A stretch of DNA of 64,000 nucleotides, taken from positions 248,001 to 312,000 of the forward strand of contig NZ_AVFL01000002.1 in NCBI RefSeq assembly GCF_000576635.1. The letters run 5' to 3'. Source of the stretch: Skermanella stibiiresistens SB22. Its GTDB lineage: Bacteria > Pseudomonadota > Alphaproteobacteria > Azospirillales > Azospirillaceae. The position numbers and the translations under genes were made by a program. Below the pieces are notes generated by a model. It did not search any database and was not told where the DNA came from. It saw only the letters and a program-made list of their open reading frames with translations. Shown piece by piece: positions 34,574 to 44,106 of this stretch (position 1 is the stretch's first letter; every line of letters begins with the position of its first letter).

Positions 34574-37246
34574 ATGGAGAAGTCGACGGGGCCGGATCTG
34601 CCAGTTGGTTTCGCTGCATTGGTCTCTTCACCAGGCCAACGAATCCTGGTTGGCGTTCTGAGCGTCTGCTACGCGATCCTGATCGCCGCCGTGGTCCCAT
34701 TCGCCGCGACTCCAGGGCCGGTGATGCCCGCCGTCACGATCACATTCGCGACGGGCGTCGTCATCGCGGATCTATGCACCTGCTTCCTCCTGGCGGTGCA
34801 GTACCGGGAGAGACCGTCGCGGACCATGCTGCTGCTGGTCGCGGCCTACGGCTATAGCGGGCTCATGGCCGTCCTGCATGTTCTGGCCTTTCCGGGCGCG
34901 TGGATCGTTGGTCAACCCTTGATCGGCACGTTTCAGACCGTCGGATGGCTATTCGTGTTCTGGACCCTGGGATATCCGATCCTGATCCTGGTGGCCGTCC
35001 TGCTGGCGTCGCGGGAACATGGCGCCCGGTCTGGAAGTCCGCCCGGTTCCAACGCGCTGTTGGTCACCTGTGTCGGTGTCGTCATAGCCGTCGGCGGGCT
35101 TGGGCTGGTGACCACCACCGGACAAGGATTTTTGCCCAGCGAAATCGTTGGCGAAAGGTGGGCCGCCTGGGCGACGTTGGCCAACTGGATATCCGCCGCT
35201 GTCACGGCCACGACCATCGCGGCGATGTGGGTGGTCTTCCGGGGCCGTAGCACACTGTTCCTTTGGCTCAGCTTGGTGATGTGCGGTTTTCTGGCCTTCA
35301 TCCTGCTCGGCACCCTCGCTGGAGGGCGCCACACGCTGGGTTGGAACTTCAGCCGGATCAGCGGCTTCATCTCGGCGGGATTGCTGTTGATGATGTTTCT
35401 TGGCGATGTCGCCCGTATGCAGGGCGTGTTGAGCCAATCGGCTCACCGCCTGAGCGACGCCAACCTGCATCTTGAATCGAGGATCTCGACGATCGTCGAA
35501 CAGGCCATGGCTGGCATAGCGCAGATCGACCTCGGCGGCCGGTTGGTTTTCACCAATGAGCGGTTCCGCGCCATCGTGGGGCGGAGCCCGGATCACATCG
35601 CCGCCCACCCGGTCTGGCATCTTGTTCCGGACGGTGACCGCATCGAAGTGGAGTTGCTGTTCCGGCGCCTGCTGGCGGAGGGCTCATCCATCGAGAAGGA
35701 GGTTCGGATCACGCGCGCGGATGGCCGGGAATGCTGGATCGACATCCGCGCCGCGGGACTGCTGGGTGCCGGTGGCCACTGGACCGGAGCCACGGTGATC
35801 GTCTTCGACGTCACCCAGCGGCGCGAACTGGAGAGAACCTTGATCGACAGCGAGTCGGCGCTCCGCAGGGTGGTGGAGGGAGCGCCTTTTCCCATGATGG
35901 TCCATGACGAGGATGGGGATGTCATCCATCTCAGCGCCGCTTGGCTCCGGCTTACCGGCTATTCCGCGACGCAGATCACCACGGTCGCCGCTTGGACCGA
36001 GCTGGCCCATGGCGCGGCTCCTCAGACGGCGCGCGCCGACATCGAGCGATTGTTCGAATTCGACGGGCCGGTGGAGGAGGGCGAGTACACGATCCGGACG
36101 GCGAATGGCCAGTCGCTCGTTTGGGCGTTCCAGTCGGCGCCGATCGGCAGGGACGGGAGGGGGAAGCGTTTGGTGGTTTCCATGGCGGCCGATTTGACCG
36201 AGCGCAAGCAGTCGGAGGATCGCGTGCGCCTGCTGATGCGGGAGGTGGATCATCGGGCCAAGAACGCCTTGGCGGTGGTGCAGTCGATCCTGCTGTTGAG
36301 CAAGGCTGACAATCCCGAGGATTTCGTGGATGCGGTCCTGGGGCGTGTCCAAGCGATGGGCCGCGCCCATACGCTTCTGGCGTCGTCGCACTGGGCCGGC
36401 GCCGACCTGTTGACGATGGCGAGAGACGAGTTGGCCGCCTATGGAGGCAACGGTCGCGTGCATATCGCGGGCGATCCCGTGGTCATCGCCCCCAACGCCG
36501 CCCAGGCCGTATCGATGCTGCTGCATGAACTGGCGACGAACGCGGCCAAGTACGGTGGCTTGTCGCGGCCAAATGGCCGGGTTGAGTTGACTTGGTGGTT
36601 CGAACGCGGCGAGGCGCTGCCGCTGGTCGCGGAATGGCGCGAAAGCGGTGGTCCACCGGTTCGCCAACCCAGTCGTCATGGTTTCGGCACCAATCTTCTG
36701 ACCCGCACGGTTCGGGAACAGTTGCGCGGCCAACTGACGATGGACTGGAACCCCCAAGGTTTGATGGTCCGCTTCCAATTGCCGATGGCCACTTACAATC
36801 CTGGAAACATCGTCGCCACTGCCGAACCGCGGGGAAAGGATGTGTCTGGCTCGTCGCCGCCGGAGCTGGTCGGCGCGCGGGTTCTGGTGGTGGAGGATGA
36901 GACACTCACCGCGTTGTCGATGTCGGAGATCCTGAGGGAGGCGGGACTAAGCGTCGTCGGGCCTGTCGGAGCGATAGCCGAAGCGATGACGCTGGTTCGA
37001 TCCTCCCCGCCGGATGTAGCCTTGCTGGACGTCAACCTGTCCGGCGAAATGTCCTATTCCATCGCGGACGCGCTGGAAGCCATGGGCGTGCCGTACCTGT
37101 TCTGCACCGGATACGGTACCGTCGACAATATGCCCGATGGCAGGTCCATCGAAGTTCCCGTTTTGAGGAAGCCGGTCTCACCCGCCAACTTGCTTGACGG
37201 TGTCACGGGCTTATTGAACGCGCGTGGCGGCAGGGCGATTCACTGA
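34574..37246 (+). CDS. Hybrid sensor kinase: MASE4 membrane sensor, two PAS, HWE kinase, receiver
   Basis: An 890-residue membrane signalling protein. Residues about 20-275 are a multi-helix integral membrane sensor resembling MASE4. Two PAS domains follow, about 300-420 (GIAQIDLGGRLVFTNERFRAIVG) and about 425-545 (MVHDEDGDVIHLSAAWLRLTG). The HWE-type kinase has its H box MREVDHRAKNALAVVQSILLLS (near residue 557), N box MLLHELATNAAKYGGLS and the WRESGG element of the family. The C-terminal receiver (about 770-885) has VLVVEDETLTAL, D in VALLDVNLSG and the lysine in VPVLRKPVSP. HWE kinases are common in alphaproteobacteria and often sense light, redox or cell state. The ATG at 34574 has a GAGGG-like site. 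No partner regulator gene is adjacent. Confidence 0.9.
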   Translation: MEKSTGPDLPVGFAALVSSPGQRILVGVLSVCYAILIAAVVPFAATPGPVMPAVTITFATGVVIADLCTCFLLAVQYRERPSRTMLLLVAAYGYSGLMAVLHVLAFPGAWIVGQPLIGTFQTVGWLFVFWTLGYPILILVAVLLASREHGARSGSPPGSNALLVTCVGVVIAVGGLGLVTTTGQGFLPSEIVGERWAAWATLANWISAAVTATTIAAMWVVFRGRSTLFLWLSLVMCGFLAFILLGTLAGGRHTLGWNFSRISGFISAGLLLMMFLGDVARMQGVLSQSAHRLSDANLHLESRISTIVEQAMAGIAQIDLGGRLVFTNERFRAIVGRSPDHIAAHPVWHLVPDGDRIEVELLFRRLLAEGSSIEKEVRITRADGRECWIDIRAAGLLGAGGHWTGATVIVFDVTQRRELERTLIDSESALRRVVEGAPFPMMVHDEDGDVIHLSAAWLRLTGYSATQITTVAAWTELAHGAAPQTARADIERLFEFDGPVEEGEYTIRTANGQSLVWAFQSAPIGRDGRGKRLVVSMAADLTERKQSEDRVRLLMREVDHRAKNALAVVQSILLLSKADNPEDFVDAVLGRVQAMGRAHTLLASSHWAGADLLTMARDELAAYGGNGRVHIAGDPVVIAPNAAQAVSMLLHELATNAAKYGGLSRPNGRVELTWWFERGEALPLVAEWRESGGPPVRQPSRHGFGTNLLTRTVREQLRGQLTMDWNPQGLMVRFQLPMATYNPGNIVATAEPRGKDVSGSSPPELVGARVLVVEDETLTALSMSEILREAGLSVVGPVGAIAEAMTLVRSSPPDVALLDVNLSGEMSYSIADALEAMGVPYLFCTGYGTVDNMPDGRSIEVPVLRKPVSPANLLDGVTGLLNARGGRAIH

Positions 37247-37248
37247 CC

Positions 37249-37266
37249 CAACGAACAAAGTCGTTG
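37249..37266. terminator. Small hairpin between convergent kinase and hpnM genes
   Basis: CAACGA (37249-37254) and TCGTTG (37261-37266) form a 6-bp stem with a 6-base loop in the 31-base gap between two convergent stops. It is short and has no clear T-run, so it is a weak candidate. Confidence 0.25.
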
Positions 37267-37277
37267 CGCCGGAGCCC

Positions 37278-37892
37278 TCATTGCCTCGCGACGCCGTCGG
37301 CGTAGCCGTTTAGTTCGTGGGTCAGTGCGGGAAGGCCGCCGGAGCGGAGCGTGGTGGCGAAATCGGAGCGCTGGACCGCCAGTTGGCTGACGGTTCCCTT
37401 GAGCAGCACGTCGACGATGCCCCAGCGATCACCCGTCTGGCGCAGGACATAGGTCAGGATCACGGGAGAGTTGCCGGCGCGGTTCAAGTGGGTTTCAACC
37501 AAGCTGGTGCCGCGGGGGCCAGGGCGCTCGCCACTGATCTCGATCGTCTCGCCCTTGTAGGCGTCGAAGCGGCTGACATATTGCGCGGCGTTGCGGCGGG
37601 CGAAGGCATCCACCAGGGCGCGGCGTTCGGTCTCGGCGGCACGGTCGTATCCCGGTGCCGCGACCCTCAGCGACGTCTCCAGGTCGAAGTCGCGGCGCAC
37701 GACCTTCTCGAAGTCGCGGATTCGGGCACTCGCGGGCACGCCGGACTGGGCCGATCGCATCAGAGCGATGATGCCGTCGTTGAGGCGGCCGACCACATCG
37801 GTCGGCTGGTCCGCCTTGGCGCCACCCGGGACGGCGACGGCCATCAGGCACAGCAGGGCGGCTAGCAGGTTTCGAGCGGTGATGGCGATCAT
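37278..37892 (-). CDS. hpnM: MlaC/Ttg2D-family periplasmic lipid-binding protein (HpnM)
   Basis: A 204-residue periplasmic protein with a signal peptide (NLLAALLCLMAVAVPGGAKA). The fold stretches ARIRDFEKVVRRDFDLETSLRVAAPGYD and ALVDAFARRNAAQYVSRFDAYKG are typical of MlaC/Ttg2D phospholipid carriers. GDRWGIVDVLLKGTVSQLAVQRSDF is the standard C-terminal strand-helix. In hopanoid producers this subgroup (HpnM) is paired with the RND protein HpnN, and here the two genes overlap as ATGA. It probably carries hopanoids or other lipids between membranes. A longer frame can be read upstream but lies inside hpnN. Confidence 0.85.
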   Translation of the reverse strand: MIAITARNLLAALLCLMAVAVPGGAKADQPTDVVGRLNDGIIALMRSAQSGVPASARIRDFEKVVRRDFDLETSLRVAAPGYDRAAETERRALVDAFARRNAAQYVSRFDAYKGETIEISGERPGPRGTSLVETHLNRAGNSPVILTYVLRQTGDRWGIVDVLLKGTVSQLAVQRSDFATTLRSGGLPALTHELNGYADGVARQ

Positions 37893-40513
37893 CGTCTCAT
37901 GCGTTCCAGTTGGATCATCAAGGCTGGCAACAGGATCAGCGCGCAGATGACCGTGGCGAGGATGGCGACGGCGAGCAGGATACCCATGCTCGACAGTCCA
38001 TGATGATGGGAAACGGCCAGGGTGGCGAAGGCTGTGCTGGTGGTGAGCGCCGTGACGAGTACCGCGCGGGGCGTGCTGGTGATCAGCAGGTCGACGCCGA
38101 AACGGCTGCCCGCCACGCGATCCCCCATCAGATCCTGCCCGCGCGTGACCATGTGGATGCTGCTGGAGACGCCGAGGCCGAACAGGAGGGGGATGACGAT
38201 GATGTTGGCGAAATTGAACGGCAGCCCCAGCAGGACAGAGGCGGCGAGCGTATAGATCGAGGCGACGACCAGAGGGGCTAGGATCAGGGCCGTTCCGAGG
38301 ATGCTGCGCTGGACCACGAGAAGCAGCACGATGATCGCGCCCAGCGTCAGCGCGACGGCCTCGCCGAACGAGTCGAGGATGATCCCGGTGGCGCCCGTCA
38401 CGATGACCGGGGCGCCTGTGGCGGTCGGCTCGATCGTGAGGATGGGTTCGGCGAAGGCGGCCATCGCCCTGCTGTCGGAGATGTCGCGGTCCGGCAGAAC
38501 CTCGACCCGCGCCCGGCCATCCGGGGTGATCCAGCGGCGCGCCAGCGAGGGTGGCAGATCCTCCAGGGTGACGGGCCGCTCGACCTCCAACCCGGTCGAT
38601 AGGCGGTCGAGCAGGGTTGGCAGGCTCCCGGTCAGCGCCCGGTCGAGCGTGGCGGCCGCCTCCGGTGTCGCTGGCACCCGCTCGATCGTGGCGGCGAAGC
38701 GCGCGGCCTCCGGCAAGCCTTGATGCTTCGCCAAGGTCTCCCGCAGGCGGCGAAGGGCGTCGGTCATGTCCGTGGAGCGCTCGCCCGTGCCGGAGGACAG
38801 GCTTGGTGCGAGTAGCAGCGCCAGATCGCCGATCGTCGCCAGCTTCTCGTCCTGGTCGGCGGGAATGTAGCTTTCCACCGTGCGCACTTGGCCAACGCCG
38901 GGAAGTTGGCGGAGCCGCGCGGCTGTGGCCCGCGCCGCGTCCAGGTCTGCGGCCAGGATGTTGACGCCGTAGGGCGAGGTATCCGGCGAACGGGCCAGAT
39001 CCCGGTAGGTGCTCACAGCCTCGGTCGTCTCGTCCTGCAGGTTCAGGGGATTGGCATCCAGCCGAGCCTGGGGCAGGAGCGCGGCGGCGGCCACGGTGGT
39101 CAGCGCGCCGATGATCACCAGGGCACGGCTGTTGCGGTCGATCCAGTTGCCGAAGACGCGGTTCTCGCGGGTCTCGGATCGGGCGCCCGGTCCGGGCTTG
39201 AACAGAACCAGGAGGGCCGGCATCACCGTGACGCTGGTGAACAGCGCCACCAGCATGCCCAGCCCGGAAATGATCCCGAACTCCGCCAGCCCTCGGTAAT
39301 CCGTCGGAACGAACGAGATGAAGCCGATGGTCGCGCATAGCGTGCTGAGCGTCAGGGCGGGCCCGACCTCCAGCGTCGCGCGCTCGGCCGCCAGCCGGAC
39401 AGGCGTGCCACCGGGGCCACCCTCCAGCAGTTCCTCCTGGTAGCGGAGTCCAAGGTGTCCGCCAAAATCATCGCCGAGCCCGAAGAACATCACGGCGAAG
39501 GTGACGGAGATCAAGTTGAGCTGGCCGACCGTCAAGGCCGCCAGACCCGACGTCCACAACAGGCCGATCACCAGCGTGCCCAGGATCGCCGCGATCATCC
39601 GGCCGGAGCGGATGCCTATGATCAACACCAGGGACACCAGCACGAAGGAGAGCGCGCTGGCGATCCAGGCGCCGGCCGCCACCGTGTCCAGCTCGGTTTG
39701 GCGGAGCGCCACGGCGCCGGTCACACGGGCCGTGACGCCCTGTCCCGCCTCCTCATGGCCGAGCTCGCCGATCGCGGCACGGATCGCGTCCAGGGCCGGC
39801 CGCCCGCGTGACAGGCTGGCGTTGTTCAGCACGGGCTGGACCAGCACGAAGCGCCGGTTGCCCAGCCTGTTCATGCCCTCGCCGCCGACGAGTCCCGTCC
39901 AGGAGAGGTGCGCCGGCTCACCGCGCGCGACCCGCTCGGTCGTGTCGGCCATGCCGTCGAGCAGGCGGCCCAATTCGGCTGGCGCGGCTTCCCCGGCGCG
40001 GCCCAACACGAGATCCAGCATTTCCGCCAAGCCCATCAGCGAGGGATCGGCGCTCAGCAGCCCGAGCGCCGCCTGGGCGCCGGCCAGCCGTGTCGATAGG
40101 TCCTGGAGCGCCTGGGGTTTGAGGAACAGCAGGCCATAGCGCTCGAAATAAGGATCGGCGGATGGGATCTCGACGCCCGACAGGACATCGCCGCGTTCCC
40201 GCAACTTGTCGGCCAACCTCGCCGCCGCAGTGTCCGCCCGCTCCGGTCCTTCGGCGTCGATCACGATGACGATCTGGTCGTCGGTGAAGGGGAACGCCCG
40301 CCGGTAGGTTTCGGTGTGCTTTCTGAACGGCGCGTCGGACGAGATCATATCCGTCGTGCTGGTGTTGATGCCTAGATTTTTGGCGGAATACCAGCCCCCG
40401 AGCGCCGCCACGATCAACGCGAGGGCGACGGTCACGGCCGGCCATCGGCAAGCCAGGGAGACCCAGCGGCTCAACAAGGCGCGGCCGAAGCTTCGCGGAC
40501 GTCCAGCTTCCAA
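37889..40513 (-). CDS. hpnN: Hopanoid-associated RND transporter HpnN
   Basis: An 874-residue RND superfamily (MMPL-like) inner-membrane protein. TM1 lies near 25-45 (AVTVALALIVAALGGWY), followed by a large periplasmic domain with MISSDAPFRKHTETYRRAFPF. A five- to six-helix block near 285-450 includes LISVTFAVMFFGLGDDFGGHLGLRY, the expected HpnN/MMPL D-rich helix. A second periplasmic domain and a matching helix block sit near 715-870 (GLGVSSSIHMVTRGQDL, TTSTAFATLAVSHHHGLSSMGI). HpnN moves hopanoids toward the outer membrane in alphaproteobacteria. The TTG start has an AGGAG site at 7 bases. No squalene-hopene cyclase or other hpn synthesis gene is in the window. Confidence 0.88.
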   Translation of the reverse strand: MEAGRPRSFGRALLSRWVSLACRWPAVTVALALIVAALGGWYSAKNLGINTSTTDMISSDAPFRKHTETYRRAFPFTDDQIVIVIDAEGPERADTAAARLADKLRERGDVLSGVEIPSADPYFERYGLLFLKPQALQDLSTRLAGAQAALGLLSADPSLMGLAEMLDLVLGRAGEAAPAELGRLLDGMADTTERVARGEPAHLSWTGLVGGEGMNRLGNRRFVLVQPVLNNASLSRGRPALDAIRAAIGELGHEEAGQGVTARVTGAVALRQTELDTVAAGAWIASALSFVLVSLVLIIGIRSGRMIAAILGTLVIGLLWTSGLAALTVGQLNLISVTFAVMFFGLGDDFGGHLGLRYQEELLEGGPGGTPVRLAAERATLEVGPALTLSTLCATIGFISFVPTDYRGLAEFGIISGLGMLVALFTSVTVMPALLVLFKPGPGARSETRENRVFGNWIDRNSRALVIIGALTTVAAAALLPQARLDANPLNLQDETTEAVSTYRDLARSPDTSPYGVNILAADLDAARATAARLRQLPGVGQVRTVESYIPADQDEKLATIGDLALLLAPSLSSGTGERSTDMTDALRRLRETLAKHQGLPEAARFAATIERVPATPEAAATLDRALTGSLPTLLDRLSTGLEVERPVTLEDLPPSLARRWITPDGRARVEVLPDRDISDSRAMAAFAEPILTIEPTATGAPVIVTGATGIILDSFGEAVALTLGAIIVLLLVVQRSILGTALILAPLVVASIYTLAASVLLGLPFNFANIIVIPLLFGLGVSSSIHMVTRGQDLMGDRVAGSRFGVDLLITSTPRAVLVTALTTSTAFATLAVSHHHGLSSMGILLAVAILATVICALILLPALMIQLERMRR

Positions 40514-40656
40514 GAATACGCTCCTGTGGATCGGGCCTGTGGATCGGGTCAGCGCGCGGTGAGGCGGATGGGGGCGGGCGACATCTCCTGAATGGGTTAA
40601 ACAAAGCTCACCCGCGCCGTGTCAACAGCGGCGCGGCATGCCTGGGTTGCGGTGGG

Positions 40657-42498
40657 TCAGAATTTGTGGGGCCCCAGCCGGATGGTGCCGCCGCGGCGGG
40701 AGGAAGACCAGCGGTATTGGGGATCGTCATCGATCAGCGCGGAGTGGTCGCTCAGGCGGTTGCGTTCCAGCCACCCAACGGAGGCCTCCAACTCGGCCAG
40801 CGTCATCTCCGCCCTGCTTTTGCCCAGCACCCGCTTCAGGATGGCGTTGTAGGCGTGATAGCCGGTGTTGCGGCGGATCAGGTGGGCGTCCTCGTCCTCG
40901 ATCACCTGGGCGGCGACCATCTGCCCGATGCGCTGGCGCAGGCGGTGCTCGGCGATCGAGGGTGGTTCGAACAGCGGCAGGCCGGGCTGGAGCGGAGCGC
41001 CGTCGGCGAGGGGACCGGCACTCGGCACCGTCCCGAAATCCGGTCCGGGCGCTATGGTGTCGAAGCGCAGCGCGGTCGCGTTGGAATGCAGTGGCGTGAT
41101 GGCCGGAACGCGCTCACGCGTCACGTCGTCGAGCGGCAGTTCGCGCTGGGCCCGGCGCCGGGTGATCGTGGCCTTGGTTCCCTGTTCCGTCTCGATCAAA
41201 TGGCGGAAGCCACGGAACATGGGGTCATCGGGATGGTAGACCAGCGCGGATTGTCCGTCGTAATCGCCCGCGTGGGGATCGACCCTGGTGGCGCGGGCGA
41301 TCATCTGCTCCAGCCAAGGCCGGGAGCGGATGTGGGTGAGGCAGGCGATATGGGAAATTTCCGGGCAATCCATGCCCTCGTACGCCATCGAGACGGTCAC
41401 CAGGATGGCTGGAAAAGGGCGCATGCGGAATTCCGCGATGGCTTCCTGCGAGTCCGCCACGTCACTCATCGCGGCGCGGACCATGATCTCGCGCAGATCC
41501 TGTGGAAAGCGCGCTCGCAGGGTCTCCACGTAGCGCCACGCCGTCGCTTGATCCGGCGCCACGACCAGCAATTTGCCAAGGCCGCGTACGTCGTCTCCGG
41601 GTTCGGCGCCCTTGGCCTTGCGCCGGGCTGCCCGGTGGTCTCGGCAAGCCTTGTAGGCCACGCGGAGCATCGCGTCGGCGAACTCGGTCCGGAGCACCGT
41701 GAACAGGGCGTCGTGCGCCATCTCGCCGGACTGGGACAGGGACTCCACGGTTTTCTGCTGGGCCAGCGGATCGCGCCATTCCGCGTCACCATCCATCGCG
41801 CCGAAGGTGACGGGGAGCACGGCGCGCTCGGCCAGCGCCTGACGTCGGCTATAGCCGACGATCGCCCAGTTCTCCGCGCCGAAGTCGATTTCCCGCACCC
41901 GCCGGGTGCCCTTTGGCTGCTTGTAGGGCAACCACAGGATGGCCTTACCATCCGTGCGCTGCAGGGTTCCCGACATGAGGAGGCGGACGCTGGACAACTC
42001 CAGCAAGGGCAGGATGCTATGGCTCCACGCCGTTTCGTCGGCGGCGTTGGTCAGGTGATCGAGGTCGGACAAGGCGGGCAGATGATGAAGCTCATCCACC
42101 GCCAGCAGATACCGGTGTCGCTGGAACTCGGCGAGATGGAGATCCGGGGCCGCGGCGACAGCCTGATATGTGGTGACGTAGCCTTGCAGTCCGCGGCAGA
42201 GATCGGGCGCGTTCTCCGCCGCCCGCACCGTCAAGCTGTGTCCCAGGGCCGTACGCCATACCGGATCGACGAACGCCTCCTCGGCTTGAAGCCGCAGGCT
42301 GTCACGCGGCACGATCCAGCAGACGCGGTCAGCCACCCCGGCCTCGATCAGGCGGGCCGCCGCGATGACCGGCAACAGGCTCTTGCCTCCGCCGGGCGTC
42401 ACGGCGGCGAGGATGTCGCGGATGTCGGTATCCCGGTGCGCGATCGCTCGGACGATGTTGCTGACCATCTCCTGGTGGCGACGGAAAGGCCGGTTCAT
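40657..42498 (-). CDS. DEAD/DEAH-like SF2 helicase (restriction-type), orphan
   Basis: A 613-residue superfamily 2 ATPase. Motif I is TPGGGKSLLPV near residue 36, motif II is LAVDELHHLP (a DELH box), motif III is LLMSGTLQRTDG, motif V is ILVTVSMAYEGMDCPE, and motif VI is LEQMIARATRVDPHAGD. The C-terminal region (about 450-613) is helical and basic and has no family I recognise. The architecture resembles ResIII-type helicases of defence or DNA-repair systems, but no nuclease, methyltransferase or sensor gene is beside it. The ATG at 42498 lacks a good ribosome site. An earlier ATG at 42552 would add 18 atypical residues and also has none. Confidence 0.85.
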   Translation of the reverse strand: MNRPFRRHQEMVSNIVRAIAHRDTDIRDILAAVTPGGGKSLLPVIAAARLIEAGVADRVCWIVPRDSLRLQAEEAFVDPVWRTALGHSLTVRAAENAPDLCRGLQGYVTTYQAVAAAPDLHLAEFQRHRYLLAVDELHHLPALSDLDHLTNAADETAWSHSILPLLELSSVRLLMSGTLQRTDGKAILWLPYKQPKGTRRVREIDFGAENWAIVGYSRRQALAERAVLPVTFGAMDGDAEWRDPLAQQKTVESLSQSGEMAHDALFTVLRTEFADAMLRVAYKACRDHRAARRKAKGAEPGDDVRGLGKLLVVAPDQATAWRYVETLRARFPQDLREIMVRAAMSDVADSQEAIAEFRMRPFPAILVTVSMAYEGMDCPEISHIACLTHIRSRPWLEQMIARATRVDPHAGDYDGQSALVYHPDDPMFRGFRHLIETEQGTKATITRRRAQRELPLDDVTRERVPAITPLHSNATALRFDTIAPGPDFGTVPSAGPLADGAPLQPGLPLFEPPSIAEHRLRQRIGQMVAAQVIEDEDAHLIRRNTGYHAYNAILKRVLGKSRAEMTLAELEASVGWLERNRLSDHSALIDDDPQYRWSSSRRGGTIRLGPHKF

Positions 42499-42685
42499 GC
42501 GGTCGGACTGGCTCCCGAGTGGGGAAGGCGAACTGCAACGGACCATGAACATAGTGATATTTAAAGTTGAGGTACACTAGCTCTTGTGGGTAGGTGGCGC
42601 GGAGTACGCTTAGGGCCGGTACGGATGGGCACGGACCGTCTCCGCGGCTGTTGGACCATGATCATTCCGATCACCAACGAGCTTC

Positions 42686-44056
42686 ATGAACCCGTACATC
42701 GTTTTCCTGACAGGGCTGGGCGTCGTCATCCTGTGCATCGCATGGCTGCCGATGCTGCTGAGGAACGCACCGCTCTCCCTCCCGATTTTCTGCGTTCTGC
42801 TGGGATTTGGCTTGTTCGCGGCGCCCGGCGTGGGTCCGGATCCCAATTTCATCGTCCAATCCAATTTCATCGAGCGGATCACCGAACTGGTGGTGATCAT
42901 CGCCTTGCTCGGCGCCGGTCTGAAGCTGGACCGGCCGGTTGGCTGGAGGCGGTGGCGAACGACTTGGCTGCTGTTGGCCGTCACCATGCCGCTGTCGATC
43001 CTTGGCATCGCACTTCTGGGCGTCTGGACGCTGGGGCTTTCGCTGCCCGGCGCCATCCTGCTTGGCGCGGTACTGGCGCCGACCGATCCTGTCCTGGCGT
43101 CGGATATCCAAGTCGGACCGCCTCGATCCGGAGGCGAGGACGAGGTCCGCTTCAGCCTGACCTCGGAGGCGGGACTGAACGACGGTCTCGCGTTCCCGTT
43201 CACCAATCTGGCGATCGCCTTGGCGGCGGCTGCCGCCGCCGGTGGCATGGCGCCGGGATGGTGGACGGTGGAATGGTTCGCACTGGACGTCGTCTGGAAA
43301 CTGGCGGCCGGCCTGACGGTCGGATGGGCGGTCGGACGCTTCCTGGGGTTCCTGGTGTTCAGGCTACCGGCCGAAGCCCGCATAGCGGACACCCGCGAGG
43401 GGCTGGCGGCGCTTGGGATCACCCTGGTGTCCTATGGCGTCACCGAGTTGGTCCATGGCTATGGTTTCCTGGCGGTCTTCGTCGCCGCCGTGACGCTTCG
43501 GCACACCGAACGTTCCCACGACTTCAACGAGTCGCTTCACACCTTCTCGGAGCAGATCGAGAAACTGCTGATGATGGTGGTCCTGGTCCTGTTCGGCGGC
43601 GCCATCGCCGGGGGACTGCTCAACGCGTTGACTTGGCAGGCGGCTTTGGCGGCCTTGGCGTTCCTGTTCCTGGTGCGCCCCATCGCCGGGTTCATCGGCT
43701 TGGCGGCAACCGGTCTGCCGCTGTCCGAGCAATCGGTGATCGGCTTCTTCGGCATCCGGGGGATCGGCTCGTTCTATTATCTCGCCTACGCGGTCAACCA
43801 TACCGAGTTGGCCGAGCAGCAACTCCTGTGGTCCATCACCGGGTTTGTCGTCGCCGTCTCGATCCTGGTGCATGGCGTCACGGTGACGCCCGTCATGAAC
43901 AGGCTGGAGGCGCGCTGGCGCCGCCGTGATCCACGCAGCCCAGGCGAGGGTGCCAACCCGAGCGGGGTCTCGGTGCGCAGCCCCTTGCATGACCAGCCCG
44001 GCGACGAGGGCGAGGCTCGGGAGAAACGGGGTGCGCGCGAGACGAACTCCCTGTGA
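42686..44056 (+). CDS. CPA1-family sodium/proton antiporter
   Basis: A 456-residue inner-membrane antiporter with about 12 hydrophobic segments. It has the CPA1 signatures AVLAPTDPVLASDIQVG (ion-binding aspartate pair region in TM5) and SEAGLNDGLAFPFTN (TM6, with the conserved ND). In the second half GFFGIRGIGSFYYLAYA includes the conserved arginine. A hydrophilic C-terminal tail (about 415-456) is charged and probably disordered. The cation (Na or K) is not determined by sequence alone. The ATG has only a weak site. It converges with serA, separated by a strong hairpin. Confidence 0.9.
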   Translation: MNPYIVFLTGLGVVILCIAWLPMLLRNAPLSLPIFCVLLGFGLFAAPGVGPDPNFIVQSNFIERITELVVIIALLGAGLKLDRPVGWRRWRTTWLLLAVTMPLSILGIALLGVWTLGLSLPGAILLGAVLAPTDPVLASDIQVGPPRSGGEDEVRFSLTSEAGLNDGLAFPFTNLAIALAAAAAAGGMAPGWWTVEWFALDVVWKLAAGLTVGWAVGRFLGFLVFRLPAEARIADTREGLAALGITLVSYGVTELVHGYGFLAVFVAAVTLRHTERSHDFNESLHTFSEQIEKLLMMVVLVLFGGAIAGGLLNALTWQAALAALAFLFLVRPIAGFIGLAATGLPLSEQSVIGFFGIRGIGSFYYLAYAVNHTELAEQQLLWSITGFVVAVSILVHGVTVTPVMNRLEARWRRRDPRSPGEGANPSGVSVRSPLHDQPGDEGEAREKRGARETNSL

Positions 44057-44075
44057 TCGAAGCCTCTTTGGGGTG

Positions 44076-44101
44076 GGGCGCCGCGCTACGCGACGGCGCC
44101 C
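44076..44101. terminator. Bidirectional terminator hairpin between antiporter and serA
   Basis: GGGCGCCG (44076-44083) pairs with CGGCGCCC (44094-44101), and the inner CGC/GCG adds three more pairs around a small loop. It lies in the 50-base gap between two convergent stops and would serve both genes. There is only a weak T-run on the plus side. Confidence 0.55.
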
Positions 44102-44106
44102 TTGGG

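Noticed and set aside
40657-42498. The SF2 helicase as a type I or III restriction enzyme subunit
   Set aside because: No methyltransferase, specificity or nuclease gene lies nearby, and no nuclease motif is seen in the protein, so restriction function is not supported.
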